DNA of 64,000 nt from Embiotoca jacksoni (GCA_022577435.1 JAKOON010000057.1:946001-1010000), one strand, 5' to 3'. Counted from the first letter of the stretch, positions 49,953 to 63,932 are shown. The notes: generated from the letters alone by a model not told the origin. Program-made: numbers and translations.

Positions 49953-52900
49953 TATAACATAGAAAAAAAATTGATTGTTTGGTCATTTTCATTTGGTATT
50001 ACGAAATATAACTCATCAGCTGGTACATCATGTTGTCATCAGTGTTCTGCGCTGATTGAGCAAAAAGGAAAAAGAGCTGTTTTTAATGGAAGTGTTTTTC
50101 CAGAGTCAACTGCATTTGCAGTGATAGTAAACTCTGACAAGTATGCTTCTGATTAAAAACCAGCAACTACAGTTGGCATGAATACAAATACTTCCAGCTG
50201 CCAACCACCGAGGTCGATATCAACACATCGGTACCATTCACAGAGCAGAAAGTTGTATGGCTGCCAGGGACTTTTGCAACTGAAGACATGTGGAGGAAAT
50301 TACTTGAATATCTCAGCTGGTTTTCATCAGTGCTCCGGCGTAAGGCTCCGTGTGCCACAGATGTGTGTACATCTCTGTTGCAGCTGTAGGAGCAGCCTCC
50401 CGGCCGACGTCTGTGATTACAGGGGCAGTGTTTTACACAGGTTCTAAGTAGCCACTTCAGACAGCTCTGATTGTAAGTTATTTTGAGGTGTGTCAGCGTT
50501 GTGTGCGCTCATGTAAGCAAAATAAAAAAATCATGTCTAAAAATACCTGGCAAATACATCATAATGATATTGTTCCCTGGACCAAATTACACTTTGGTGG
50601 GGCGAAATGCAGACCTACATCAGAGTCCAGCTATGACTGTCTAAGATCTGTCAGAGTTCACAGGAAAGTTCTGTCAGCTACAAAGCAGCTAACTTTCTGA
50701 CGATGTTCAGTGAGATTAATCTGCTGCATATTCTGAACAAATTAAAACTACAACACTGAATGTACTTCGAAATATCAAACTGAAAAGAAAACTGAACTTC
50801 TGCAAGAATTTAGCACCTACAAGGATGTTTGACCTTAAAATGTGGGATTTGAATTACCAAAAGGTCACGCAGCTCTAAAAACCGGCGCTGACTCATTGTT
50901 CTGTTTTACAACATAGAAAACCAGAAATTGAGCTTTGATTTGTTAATTGTCTCCAAGGCTGGGTTGGGCAAAGTGGGCAATTTGGTGACCTCTATTATTT
51001 CAGTTTTGTTCTTTTATGTGTATTCGTGGGTGCAGTATACTAGTTGTCACTAGGTGTCCTTGACTGATTGATGGTGAAGTTGCAAACATACTTTGTTTAA
51101 TTCAAAAGATTAGAAAATGAATGTGTTACTGAGTCTGAGGATGGGGATGTTTCCTCAGGGTTCATCATATCAAGGAAGATGCAGTTTAAAGCTTCCAAAA
51201 AGCTGTAAATGGACGTTTCAGTTTAAATTAATGACACCACACTTATTTTTTATTTTTTTTTAAACATGAATAATATTGATATTATTGTTTTTGCTGTTGT
51301 TATCAAAATCATTTTGTTTCCTATTATTTACATGTGGTCACATTATTTTTGTATGTAGAACTGTGAACTTTTAACATTATCTAGGTGGAAGCTTCAAATA
51401 AGCTCTGTTTTGTTTTTTGTTTGTTATCTTTGTAAATTTTGTATATTTTTAATTTGTGCAAAATTTTAAAAAAATCACAGTTTAAATCTTTGAAAAGAAA
51501 ATGTATTTTAATGCTAATAGTTGCATGGAAATTGTGATGCCGGCAGAAGGCCTTAAATTTGTAGATTAACGTTGGCGGTATTTCAGGGAAAGTTTGTGAA
51601 GTCCTCGTCTTAATCATTGGGTCTAATGTCTTGTAATTCTCAGACTTTAGATCTTAAACCATCATCTCATAATTTCACTTGTCCAGTACTCTGATTAAAA
51701 TAGCTGCAGAGTTAATGACATTCCCATCAAACTCAGCAGCACTTTGTGTTCAGTGCTATTTAGCAACATTAGCGTACTCACATGTTAAACATCGGCGTTG
51801 TGAAGGTGTCACCTGATGTCAGTATTTAACTCAAAAAAGGTCCACTGTAACAGAAAAAACACAACTGTCTGACCGATCTCCAGACTGGAAACTTTAAGGT
51901 TTCTGCCACTAAAGAACTGACATGGATTTCATTAACTTCCACTCACACACACTTTCAGGTTCCCTTTGAAAATGCATGTGTAATTTCCTTTGAATGGGAC
52001 AGTAAATCAAAACAGAGCAGGGGAGGTAACACAAGTGCACCACAGACTCTCCTTCATGCCGATGATTATCTGCCTGCCCCCACCCCCACCCCCCCCACCC
52101 TCCCACCACTCGGCCCAGACTTGGCCTCAGCAGAGCTTTGCTCTTTTCTACAGCTGAGTGAAACACACGGGTGATTATTGAACTTGTAAAGGCACTTTTT
52201 GTTTTTGTTTTTTTGCCATTAGAATGAGTTTTGGGACTCTCACGGCCCATTGAGCTTCCCTGCAGGATTGATCCAGTGGTGTGTTTGGAGAACTTGTAAT
52301 TGATGGTGATGGTTCAGGGGATTCAGATTAAGCTTTTCAGGGAAGACTGGAGCACAAACACAACCAGAGAGGCTCCTAGTGGGGCTTCACACACACCTGA
52401 GTGAGCACCGACACACTGAATACTTCACTAAACTCAGCTCCTTCCTGCTTAGTTTTGCATATAAAATATATAATTACAAATTACTAAGTTTAAAAAACAA
52501 TGAAATACAACGCAAGTTCAGGTGAAAACGGACGTAGCCATAACGGGGTAATGAAAACAAATTCTGTCAGAAAATTGTTGTTGCCATATAGAAAAAAAGT
52601 CTAGTACTATTATTACTTTCAGTGGTGTGGTGAGCCAAACACAGCGGCTCAGCCTCGGCCACTATTAGTCACACCCTGTCCTATTTATTATCATTCCTCT
52701 CATCAGCGCCGTCGTGGTCCTCTGAGGTCTGGAAGAACACGGATCAGACAAACCACTTTAACTGCTGGCAGTGTCTTCTGTGTAGTGTATTGTGAAGATC
52801 ACCTTGCCTCCAGCTAAAGACAGTCTGTGTGTCTCAACACGTGGTTCGGCGCAGATGGACGGGGAGATCACAGAACGAATTAGACACTGAGATCACGGCG

Positions 52901-53450
52901 AGATGTAAACACAGGAGACTTTGCCTCTGATGTGTCGAGCCCAAACTGGCCCACAAGACACCGCTATTCAGAGACATAATTTAATATTTCAGTACTCTGT
53001 GTAAAGATTTTCCTAATTTCATTATCAGAATCAGATACTTCAATGCTGGGAACCAATAAAAACACCCAAACCATAAGCAGACATTTCTACCGACATGAAT
53101 ATTGGAAACATTTAGGAAGCATAACGAAGTACACCAACCTGAAGAAGAAACAGGAGTAGATACGACTCATTGAAATGCACAACAGTCCTTCAGGTATTAA
53201 GAAGTCAGTGCACACTTCTAGATAGTCTCTTTTTCAAAGAATCAATGGTGATGGATTGAAAGTGGTGGAAATTTAGTCCTGAATGAAGTGTGATGAATTG
53301 TTGGTTTTTAAAAGTTTGTTAGTCTTGAATAAATACAAAGAACTGTGATAACACTCGTGTCACTTGCTAACTCCTACATCACTGAAACACTACTCACATT
53401 TTTCAGTTAAGCTGCACTTTGAACAGAAAAATACATTTTGGACATTTTGG
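49953..53450. other. Unassigned DNA between R1 copies F and D
   Basis: No gene recognised. A C-rich run lies at 52076-52102. Confidence 0.5.
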
Positions 53451-54129
53451 ACGCATCAAAACCCAATACAGAATCTGGCCTTCTGGGTAATATGACTGTT
53501 TGGATCTTTATTCATGGCTCGACCACAACAACGGTTCATCATAATAATTGGCCTGCTGAATGCCACATGACTGATTGAAGTTGACTGACAGAGCACCCAC
53601 AGGGACGTCACCCGTTGGTTTGTGAACGTTATGAATCCTCCAGTTCAGATTCTGTCCGTCACCATCTTTGCTAGTTCGGAGCGGTTTGGAGCAGGAAGTG
53701 ACCATATTTGGACGAGCTGGGGGAGGAGCCAGCGGTGGATCTGACCGATCTGATCGGAAACCTGACGATACTACGTCCCGCCCACCGATAGCTGTAACCT
53801 GACTGCACCACAGGCCTGTCAATCAAACAGACACGCCCCCAAAAACAGGTCTTCTTGAATCTTCTTTTCTAATGAATGAGGGATTATTTTCAGATGGACC
53901 TCCAGAAAACTAATAAGAAGGAGTGACTTTAGCTAACAACACCGAGATAACTGATGGACACATTTTATTCACTTTGGATTTGATGAGAGAAGTTGAATGG
54001 GAGTCTATGGAGCCGGAGGCTTTTTGGAGACGACCTCTAGTGGCACTCGCTGGTATTGCAGCTGAAGACACTTCTGGATCAGAACCATTCATCAGACCTG
54101 AAGCTACGAACTCTTTTATATCCAGTCCG
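53451..54129 (+). repeat. R1 repeat, copy D (full length)
   Basis: It runs from 'acgcatcaaaacccaatac' to 'cttttatatccagtccg'. It contains the blocks 'gggacgtcacccgttggttt', 'ggagcaggaagtgaccatat', 'cgcccccaaaaacaggtc' and 'ggaggctttttggagacgac'. An open frame begins with GTG (53923). Best reference copy in the window for the family. Confidence 0.93.
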
Positions 54130-55217
54130 TGTTCTCAACTAAGGTATCTTCGAACGCTTGTCAGCTCCCACAACCTGGAGCAGGGTCGGTGGATGTTGAG
54201 AGGGTAGATGCATTTAAACTTCATCAAACTATTCTATGCATCTAAGAATAAGGGAGAGGCCTGAATTTAACGCAAACAAGTTCTAAATAAATGTGAAAAT
54301 TGAAAATATGACAAGATGATTGAAAAAGTTTTGATAAATTGATACAAATTTAAAAAGTATAAATATATAATGAAACGGAAGATTGTTTTATCATCAGCGT
54401 TGTAACGGCTCCAGATTTGGTTTCAGGAAAATGATCCCACACAGTTTCCATCTCATCACGGAGGTTATAATTGGAAGCTTTTCATATAGACACTTGTTTC
54501 TGTGCGTCTCTTGCTTTTCGAAGCCCTGGGCGACGAGGACGTGGAGTGGCAGCTCCATCATTTAAGTAGCTGACTAATGTGCTAATACACACCTACTCTG
54601 TTCTCACACACCGACAGATTACAGCCAGCTAATGCTATCAAGACACATGTGCACATCGGATTTCACAGCAATCCTCGCACGCCGGTCTGCGTACACATCA
54701 TTAAAGCCATTGATTTGACATCAGAATGAATTATGAGCGAGAAGAGCAGAGCCTCCCATTCGGCTGTGTCAGTTTATTGACAAAAACCTTTTATAACGGA
54801 GAGGCGGCGGCAACCCAACATCGAGCTCGCCATTATCTTCTGGCTGTCTATTGACTTCTGAATGAGAAAATATCTGCATCAGACACATAGAAGGTAACTG
54901 GAATTGGAAGGAAATCACATGCTCTTCCACCTAAATGGATTATTGTGAAATGTCGAGGAACATCATCTGTTCTGCTATCGACGGACGCTAATGCCCTCTC
55001 CAAAAGTTCTCTGTCTTCAGGACGGTGTTTGGATCTGCCGACGTGTGTTTCAGGGAGAAACTTCAAAGTGATGCTTGAACAGTAATCACAGCATTTTCAC
55101 AGCAGACAGCTCAGTCTTCATCCGGCCGTCTATATTCATAGACACACTGCTGTACTATTTGGACTGCAATCTGGAAAAAAATCTGTCCCTGTCATTTCCT
55201 TCACCCTGGGAGGGCAC

Positions 55218-55254
<37 letters not shown>

Positions 55255-58018
55255 TTAAGTGTTTCAGGCCTGCTGGAGGTTGTTGAAAGGAACATGTTCA
55301 GCCTCTCATGAGTCCCAAACAGGCATGAATACAAAATGTTAGTTCTTCTCCTGAGAGCACGCTGCTGAATTTTAAAGGGTCAGCTTACCCAAATAAAATA
55401 AAAACAACAACAACATATTTTCTGTGCCGGTAATGGACCTGCAACCCGTTCAGGGTGTAACGCGCCTTCGCCCCAAAGTTAGCTGCTGTTGTGAAAACAA
55501 TAGCGTGTCCTTCCAGTAGAAAAAGCCCCAAAGTGCACTCCATCAAAAAGCCAATTCTTTCACAGCAATAGACATAACGTCTGCGTTTCAGGAGTTTTCC
55601 ATAAAGCCGTCTTCAGACATCGTTTGCAAGTTCCACTCTGCGAAGATGTGATGTGTCCAAGAAATGGGATTCTTTTAAATGGATCAAGTGACACTTCCCT
55701 GAACTTTTCCACCCACGACCACTTTATCAATGACAGCAAGTATGCAGAAAAACCAACAAAAGGATTCCACATCGGTAAAAGCCCTCTTCTGTCTGGTTAG
55801 TGGTCAGACAACACACAGACGTTATTATGGTGCAAAAACCAATGAGGGCCGCCTGACTCTGCTGAAAAGACACAAACAGTCCCTGTAGATACCGTCTATG
55901 AAAATGAGTCATCATTTAACTTCTAGTGCTTCCTTCACTTTGTATTCTTTTATCACAGCAATGCATCCGTTACGAGCCCAAACAGCAGTTTTTTACTTGT
56001 TGCAGTCGGCAAAGCAAATGAACACGTCTGTCCGTTCACTCTGGAACTGATTTTCACAATCAATCTTACATCTTCAGCGTCGAGAGACACATTCGGAAGC
56101 TTGTTGTTAGTCCAGATAACGTAAGCCTTTCTTTAACAAGTAATCCCACTGCAGTCAACAGACACGCACCCGAGGCCCCGAGGCCCTGTTGCCATGGTTT
56201 CACACAAATATAGTCAGGATCCCACAATCCTGCTTTCTTCCAACCTGGTCTGTGGTTCGGATGTCTTGAAGTAGCTCAGAAATGTATACTTTATTATTAT
56301 CATATCACAGATGGGACATATCGGGCCCGAGCGCCACGGTTTGAACAGCCTCGCTCTACAGGAGGAAGCAGGTATAGATAATGGTGGATGTTTTCTCTGT
56401 TCCCTCCAGTTGTGTCTGAATGAAATTTGGTTTGTGGTGCCCACAGCCATGAAAAATGACATTTAGAAAATTCAACAGCATCGCCTCTTTCCCTGAAACG
56501 GCACAATTCGCTTTCGAGTTAAAGAACGGCATTTCAAGACCAGAGGAAGATGCTTTGAATTTCACAGACGGTACTGGAAGATATGTGGAGTTATAGAAAT
56601 TAACTGACTTGACTTTTCTCTCTTCTTCTTTTAGATATTTTCTCTCTGATCCATTATTTTTTGTGGAAAATAACATGGACGCAGCATTTTGTCCTCCATC
56701 AAAGTCCATTATAACTGAAATGTTTCCAGGTGTATTTAGAAGCAGGTCTTACTTCAGCTTTGACTCTCCTGGTGATGTTAAGGGAACCCCACCATCGTCT
56801 TCATCACACTGGTGCACAGCAACACATGCCCGGATCAGTCGGTGCCTCTCCGTGTGAGGAACACGGGGTCATAGCACAGCTGGCGAGCTGAATATTCCTG
56901 GTTAAGTTTTTAATAATGCATAGAGGTTGTGATGAAAAGCCTGTCATCCTGCGAGCATCCCGCCATCACCTCGCCATGACTGCACACCACTGGCTGAGAA
57001 CAGATGAAGAGATTTCATCAATTCTTGTTTTTTTTTTTATTTCGTTTTTTTTCTCATTCCCAACATTAATTCCAAACAGAGGGAGTTAAATCTGCGGCTG
57101 CTGCGGGTGAATATGAGGAGAGAGGCCGTTAAAGCCCGGACCAGCTGGAGAAGACAAACAGGGCTGCTGGTAATGTGATGTGTGGGAGTAATATCTTCCT
57201 CTGAAATAATAAGATCAGCTAGGAAGTAGTTCTGTGATGATCACATGAATCTCCCAGGTCTACGTTTGAGATACAATTGGTCCTTAATGTCCTACATTAC
57301 ACACATGTAAGAGCCTATAATTCAGTATAGTAGAGACATATTGTACTGAAGGAGGAGGGGGGACCGAGCTCGCCGAGCTACCACACATGTTCCCACAGAA
57401 CAAAGTCAATGTGAGTCGGCTGATTGCAGAAAGGGATTCTGGGATGTGTGGACGGACCCGTCTGCAGTCTGATGAGGTGTGCAGAGAAAATGTCACAATT
57501 TACAGCATCACAAAGTAGCAGCTCACATCCATTCATGCACTTCTCTGGTTTACTCATAAACATGTCATAAAGTCAAATATTAGCTAAATATATGACCGTA
57601 AACTGTGACTAAATTAACACATACGGTTTTCATTTAAATAAATGTGTGTTAAGTCACAGCTCATAGACACATTTTCCATTTCAGCCAGCAAGGGCAGGAA
57701 GAGCTGACTCATCGAATCGCTCTTTAACTACCAACTGACCGTCATCCCATAGGCGAAGCTGTTTAGACCTCTGGGAAGTGAAGTCCAAAAAAACACAGCT
57801 GCAGTAACTGCTCATCGCCAGAGGGGCCGCTAAAAACGATCTATACAACTTTACAAAAGGAAATTATGACTGGAGACATGTTTGTCATTGAATAAGCATA
57901 AAAGGAAATAATTAACCGAAAGCTAAAATCACACCTCAATGATAATAAGTAGGTTTCTGGGGCTTTAAAAACAATGAACAGAAATTCAGTCTCAAAAAAG
58001 CCACAAATGAACGAATGA
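54130..58018. other. Unassigned DNA with one enhancer-like block
   Basis: No gene recognised. A (CA)n array occupies 55217-55252. A repeat-free stretch at 54600-54965 has a CNE-like texture. A poly-T run lies near 57030-57050. Confidence 0.45.
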
Positions 58019-58070
58019 ATTGTGTTTTTTCGTTTGTTTGGTGGGTACCAAACAAACGAAAAAACACAAT
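58019..58070. repeat. Perfect 24-bp hairpin with 4-nt loop
   Basis: The left arm 58019-58042 begins 'attgtgttttttcgtttg' and its exact complement is 58047-58070; the loop is 'gggt'. All 24 pairs are Watson-Crick and the next outer pair is mismatched. No other copy was seen. Confidence 0.98.
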
Positions 58071-58943
58071 CTGATCTTTGGAAGAATGTTTGACAACCAA
58101 TCACAGAAAGATACACTATTGGGGCTGCTGTTGCGTAACATATTAACCATGTCAGAAGAACAGAGGTTTCATACAAATCTGCTTAATGCAGTTGATTCAA
58201 TCACTTTTCCAACTGCCAAAAGGTTAACATGTACAATATAAATCTGGGGGCTTCAGAGAGACAGGTTTTAAAAATACCTTGGTGTAGTTATAATCTTAGA
58301 AAGGCTTTTGGACTTTTCTTTCTACTAAATGTGTTAAAATGACAACAACTGATGATGACATCATCAGGGGGATCTTCTCAAGTGTTGGAAAGCTCCTTTC
58401 AGATCAACGGAACAAGTGTTTCTACACAGTGAGCAGTACTTCCCATGATGGTGTCCTCCTTAAGGTTGATAATGTTTAAAAAAAGAAAAAAAAAAAGAAG
58501 AAAATCTGCCTTTGTTCAGAAAATGGTAAATGTTAAATGGTAAATGTTACATGAATGCTGTGGTGCAAAACATGTTTATAGAAAGTGAGCTTGCTAACGT
58601 GCTAAATCACTCACTGAATGACTGAGTTTACCTGCGTTCGTCCCAGAAAGTGTTTCCAGTTTAATTTAAAAAATCAGAGATGGAATCAACATCGGGCAGA
58701 GACAGACGGGACAGGAGCCGATAGTGTGACAGCAGCCAGGAGAAGTGATTGACAGCCAGCCGACAGATGACAGATGAAATCCATCAACAGCAGATTCACA
58801 TGTTTTATTCCACACGCAGCACAAAGGACACACGGTGGCATCCCAGCGTGAACACTCTTCGTATCAGTGGGTGAATACCAAAAAAGTATGGCCGACTGGG
58901 AGCGTGTGAAATACCTCATGCTATCCTGCATTCAGATATGGAT

Positions 58944-58945
<2 letters not shown>
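58071..58945. other. Unassigned DNA
   Basis: No gene recognised. 58524-58550 carries 'aaatggtaaatgtt' twice in tandem, reminiscent of the end of a tRNA-SINE tail, but no SINE body is attached. A poly-A-rich stretch lies at 58479-58503. Confidence 0.5.

Positions 58946-58946
<1 letters not shown>

Positions 58947-59028
<82 letters not shown>
58947..59028 (+). repeat. (TG)n microsatellite
   Basis: About 41 TG units. Confidence 0.98.
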
Positions 59029-59029
<1 letters not shown>

Positions 59030-59032
<3 letters not shown>

Positions 59033-60785
59033 GATGGGACACTGACAAAGTAATTTCTCCGAGTCCCGACAATCCCTGTGGAAGAACGGCGGCGGGCAGC
59101 GGAGAGGAAACCCCGGAGACGGAGACGGAGACGGAGAGCGACAGGAATGAGAATAGAATCAGACAAAAATGGATGGAATATATAAAGTCATGATACTTGT
59201 GTCTGTTGTTTACGTTTTAATAAAAAGAAGATCAGAACACCACACAGCTGCTGGTGTCACATATGTTCGAATATCCATTTCAAATTTTATAAACACACAT
59301 TTTAAAGCTCCATGAATCTGGATTTTTATAAGAAGAATAAACATATGGATATGTGAGACCAGTTGAGCTGACACTGAGGATCAGCCGAGCTCGTTAACAA
59401 ATATCAAGCCAAATAGAGTCTGACATTTTTCTCATGATTTGATTGGACGAATATTATTTACATCCAACTCGAATGTTCCCAACCAGGAAGAAACAGTGGA
59501 GAAGGAGAGAGAAGATGTGCTTGCATTAAGGTTGTCATGAAGTTCAAGAGAAGGATCGACACGTGATCACACGAAGGAAAGCTTTTCACCCGACTACTAC
59601 TTTTCCCGACTTTCTGTATTTACCAGAGGATCTGCTCCTGTTCATGTTCTGTTGGTAATCGACCTTCTTCCACCCCAGAGCTACGAAACCAAAGTCTTCC
59701 TCCACATCGGCCCCTTCGTCCAACAACCTCTGCTCATTCATTCTATAAAGTTGTTCTCCATCGACTCCAGAATTCATCAAACGTCCATCCATTACATTTA
59801 AAGTGACCCTGCATGACTTTGCAGAACAAGTTGAGAAAAGGTGTGAAGACTAATATCACAAAGAAAGAAGCCAAAAGTGCAACCAGAGCAACATACACAG
59901 TCGTGGACACAAACACACAGAATACACCATCAATTTAAACCTCACTCTAATCTTAAAAAAGTACAATTAAAATGAAAACTCAAAACTGATCAACAGAATA
60001 TGAGGAAACGCTGTTGATGTTTAGTCAACGACATCTACGTATTGTACAGCAGAGATATCTATTTAAGCTAGCATGCTAACCGGCTAGCCCATCTCATCTT
60101 GTAGTACCGTCCATCACCACAAGAGGCGATAGAGAGTCACGGCAGCGTCCAGTCTACCGGCAGCCCAACATGAGAGGAAGAAGGAGCGGCGTATTCGAAC
60201 CGCTTGTTGGAATAAAGACAAATTTAATGAAGGCTGAGATGGATGCGAGATATAAAAAAAAAGGCAAAACAAGAGGAAGAAGCTTTGATGGTGAACTTGG
60301 TGAAAACACCGGCTACGTAGTGATAGATTATAAAAGGTAGCCAACATTACTGAAGGTGTTAACATGTTTGCTAAGTAAACTCTTTGTTGAAATAGAAATA
60401 TGTGACGAGCTCCATCAGCTCGACTTCTTTCTATCAAACTGAATCAATTTGAACTCTTCAAGACGAATCTTTGGTGCAGATAAACTGGATATTTAAACAG
60501 ATGTGTACCAAAGAACATTTCAAAGATACAGTTTTGAAGAGGATGTTTTTAAGATATGCTCTTTCGACAGATGGCAGCAATTATAACGATTTACTGCCGG
60601 CTCTATACGATCTAGCTCTACAATCATTGTTCCAAAAATATCCAATTAAGAAACTAACTAAGAGCAAACGGCTGAAACTGACTGAGAGTCAACTGGACGC
60701 TGCTCTCCCTACATGAATCTCATAAATGGCAACTTTTACTCAAATCCAAAGACTTCTATGGAAAGCAACCCAAACTTGACCCTGC
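59030..60785. other. Unassigned DNA
   Basis: No gene recognised. The plus-strand frame at 60471-60716 (82 codons) starts at TTG, has no recognisable domain and runs to a stop just before the CA array. 'ggagacggagacggagacgg' is a short hexamer repeat near 59115. Confidence 0.45.
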
Positions 60786-60787
60786 AA

Positions 60788-60788
<1 letters not shown>

Positions 60789-60836
<48 letters not shown>

Positions 60837-60842
60837 CACACA
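60789..60842 (+). repeat. (CA)n microsatellite
   Basis: About 26 CA units with one CG interruption. It faces the TG array at 60950. Confidence 0.97.
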
Positions 60843-60945
60843 GAGTAACATTAGAGCCCTCCCATAGGTGGATAACAAGGCTTGCCTGTCCAAACACATA
60901 TTTTGGCACATTAGAACCTTGGTAAACAAGCAGGACTTCCAAGTA

Positions 60946-60949
<4 letters not shown>

Positions 60950-61040
<91 letters not shown>
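60950..61040 (+). repeat. (TG)n microsatellite
   Basis: About 45 TG units, in inverted orientation to the CA array 108 bp upstream. Confidence 0.98.
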
Positions 61041-61041
<1 letters not shown>

Positions 61042-63378
61042 CTTCCACCAATAATACAGGGTCACTGCAGCAGTTTCGTGTTAAGATTTGCAGTTTTCAG
61101 AGACGTTCTTCTTTATCTCCGTCAACAGCTTCATGCCGACTCTGATTCTGCTTAAAAACGACTCATCACTGCTGAGACATTCTTGGCCTGTTGCATAAAC
61201 GTCCCGTAGCGGCTTCGCACACTCGCAGCTACACAACCCTCCATCGGTATCCCACGGCTGAGTGAGGCGTGTGTGTGAGTGACGGGAATTCGAGGAGAAG
61301 ATTTCCAGCCGTAAACAAGCTCCGTGTACCCGAGTAGATGGAAAATGAACGGAGAGCAGTCGAGGTGACGGGAGGCCTGAAACGTCCAGACAGAGATCTT
61401 CATGGAGGAAAACAAACCAGATTCTGGTTCAGAAGTAAAACTTCTCCCTGGGAAGAATACCTCGCTGAACGTCTATATTTCGAGTGTCGGGAACGGAGCA
61501 AACAGACCGCTGCGTCAAAACTACAGTCCACAATGAATATTCAGCAAGTTCAAGTTCAGTGTCATTTACTGGCTGATGAAAGAATTAAAGTACGACAGCG
61601 AACGATATTATCGAGCCCTGTAGAGTGACAACGCTACGACATATTGTTATTCATAGACGGGCGTTCACGTTTTAGGTTCATGACAGCACATTTACAGAGT
61701 GGACCGCACGACATGCACGAAGAGAAGACAGCACTGACTTTAAAGGACTTTTTCAGTTTCCTCACCAGAAGCAACGCGAATGGATTTGAACTTATTTTGC
61801 CTCTAAAGCCTTAATGACCTTCTTGAGTGTGAGGGAGCGTAATACATTCATTACAGGGATCTAGAAACAAGACCATTTCTCTCTTTATCTTTTCCTGCAT
61901 GTTTTATCTGGTCTTCTGCAGCCTTGAGTTCACACTTGTGCCATGTTGGCGATGAAATCGTACGAGCTGAGTGCACTTCTAACATTGCGTAACCCCTGTG
62001 GTAGCAGGTTTACAAACATTAGTCAATGATATAGCCTTTTTAACCACTTTCATTTCATAAAGTCAACAATATAATCCTGCTATTTTCAACAATTCGTGGT
62101 ATTTGTTGTCAGATTTCAGTCACACCTTGAGGCCTCGTTAAATTGTCTACTGAGGGATTTTAATTTGAAATGGATACAGGAAGAGTGGAGTTTGTAATTA
62201 GGTGTAATGTTAAAGTTGAACTTTTTAAGTTTAGCAGATCAAAATTAGGCTTAAATGCCAATATAACAACTTTTAGCGTTCCACTTGTTTTTATCAGATC
62301 TCTGCATGACATGAGCTTTGAAGATGATGCATATGTTCAATTGCTTATTATCACAAAATAAATACAGTAACATAGCAAACTACCGATTAAAGCTAATCCA
62401 GCCTAGGATTAGAAAAAAGAAAGGTAACAAACTCCAGAACCTTAAAAAATGTCAGCTACATGTAGACGTGGTTGTGGCAAGGAAATCTTTTCCTTTCTGT
62501 TGTTCACAACGTAAATTCAATGGCTGCAAATCAACATGCAGATAAACACAAATTTCTGTTGGGTGTATACGACTCACTCCACGCTTTTCTCACGGCTTTG
62601 ATCTAAATTAGCCTCTTGGGATCTGAAGCGTGCTCTGGAGTGTGTGGTTGTGTTGTGTGATTTTTAATGCCAGCTTTTAAACAGCAGCTGTATTTAAACT
62701 GTAAGCGGCTGCAGCAGTACGTGGACATGCAGGTGGAGGAGGGGGCGGCGCCGAGAATTCATTTACAACCAGTTATCGTGCAAATTCCGAATAGTTGTTT
62801 TATTTCAATAAAACCATGGACAGAGGGGGGAGGGGGGTGGGGGGTGGAGGACCTTCTGATGCAGGCCAGCAAGTACAGGCAAGAAAACAACTGTTCTAAA
62901 CAATTTCACAGCCCATTACAGAGTTGATGGATGGGTTTAAAAAAAAAAAAGGCAAGAAAAGAAAAGAAAAAAAGAACATGTTTTTGTCTGGACCACTGAA
63001 TCTACAGAAATTAAGTTATTCTCCAAAGGAGAGCAGAGGAGAAAGTAGAGCAGCCAGCAGGGCTGACGAGAAAGGGGGGAGAAATTTTCCTCTTTCAATT
63101 GAGGCTGGAGAGCTGATGGTTTCCTCGAGTAAACTGTGGCCTTTGGCTGCCGGCCCAGTCGTCCATGGTGGCAGATCTCTGCCAGCTCTTCCCACTGCAT
63201 GTCTCTGACTGGATGTGTGCATGGAAACTCAATAAATGCCAAACATCTAGGGTGCACTTGTGTGAGTTTGTGTGTGTGGAAAACTTCCTCTGTAGCTTTT
63301 CCTCTCCTACATGTTATTCTTAGAGACCTGCTGCAAATGCACATGTAGTTGCTGGTGCAAATAGTTGCTTTAAAACCA
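61041..63378. other. Unassigned DNA with one ATG frame
   Basis: The frame at 61338-61628 (96 codons, true ATG) has no recognisable domain; it contains RDLHGGKQTRFWFRSKTSPW and is arginine/lysine-rich. I cannot call it coding. A poly-A-rich run lies at 62939-62975 and a G-rich run at 62823-62849. Confidence 0.45.
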
Positions 63379-63932
63379 GACACTGTTTATAAAAGTGTTC
63401 GTAGCCTCCGGCTCTGAAAAATGGTTCTGATGCAGAAGTGTCTTCAGCTGCAATACCAGCGAGTGCCACTAGAGGTCGGCTCCAAAAAGCCTCCGGCTCC
63501 ATAGACTCCCATTCAACTTCTCTCATCAAATCCAAAGTGAATAAAATGTGTCCATCAGTTATCTCGGTGTTGTTAGCTAAAGTCACTCCTTCTTATTAGT
63601 TTTCTGGAGGTCCATCTGAAAATAATCCCTCATTCATTAGAAAAGAAGATTCAAGAAGACCTGTTTTTGGGGGCGTGTCTGTTTGATTGACAGGCCTGTG
63701 GTGCAGTCAGGTTACAGCTATCGGTGGGCGGGACGTAGTATTGTCAGGTTTCCAATCAGATCGGTCAGATCCACCGCTGGCTCCTCCCCCAGCTCGTCCA
63801 AATATGGTCACTTCCTGCTCCGAACCGCTCCGAACTATCAAGATGGTGACGGACAGAATCTGAACTGGAGGATTCATAACGTTCACAAACCAATGATGAC
63901 ATCACTGATGGTTGATGACCTCACTGCTGGTT
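63379..63932 (-). repeat. R1 repeat, copy E
   Basis: It runs from 'cactgtttataaaagtgttc' to 'tgacctcactgctggttgc'. It shares the body with C and D, but its far end matches A and B ('aaccagcagtgaggtca' on the other strand) and carries a local duplication of the 'gatgacatcactgatggt' segment near 63890-63925. The GTG-initiated frame is kept. Confidence 0.92.

Noticed and set aside
58524..58550. 'aaatggtaaatgtt' repeats as a SINE
   Set aside because: Only a tail-like duplicated 14-mer; no body or tRNA head nearby.
61338..61628. 96-codon frame with ATG, Arg/Lys-rich
   Set aside because: No recognisable family, promoter or neighbouring exon. Kept only as a note in the region entry.
62937..63383. 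148-codon minus-strand frame
   Set aside because: Starts at GTG and ends in a poly-purine-derived run of Phe; it overlaps the edge of R1 copy E.
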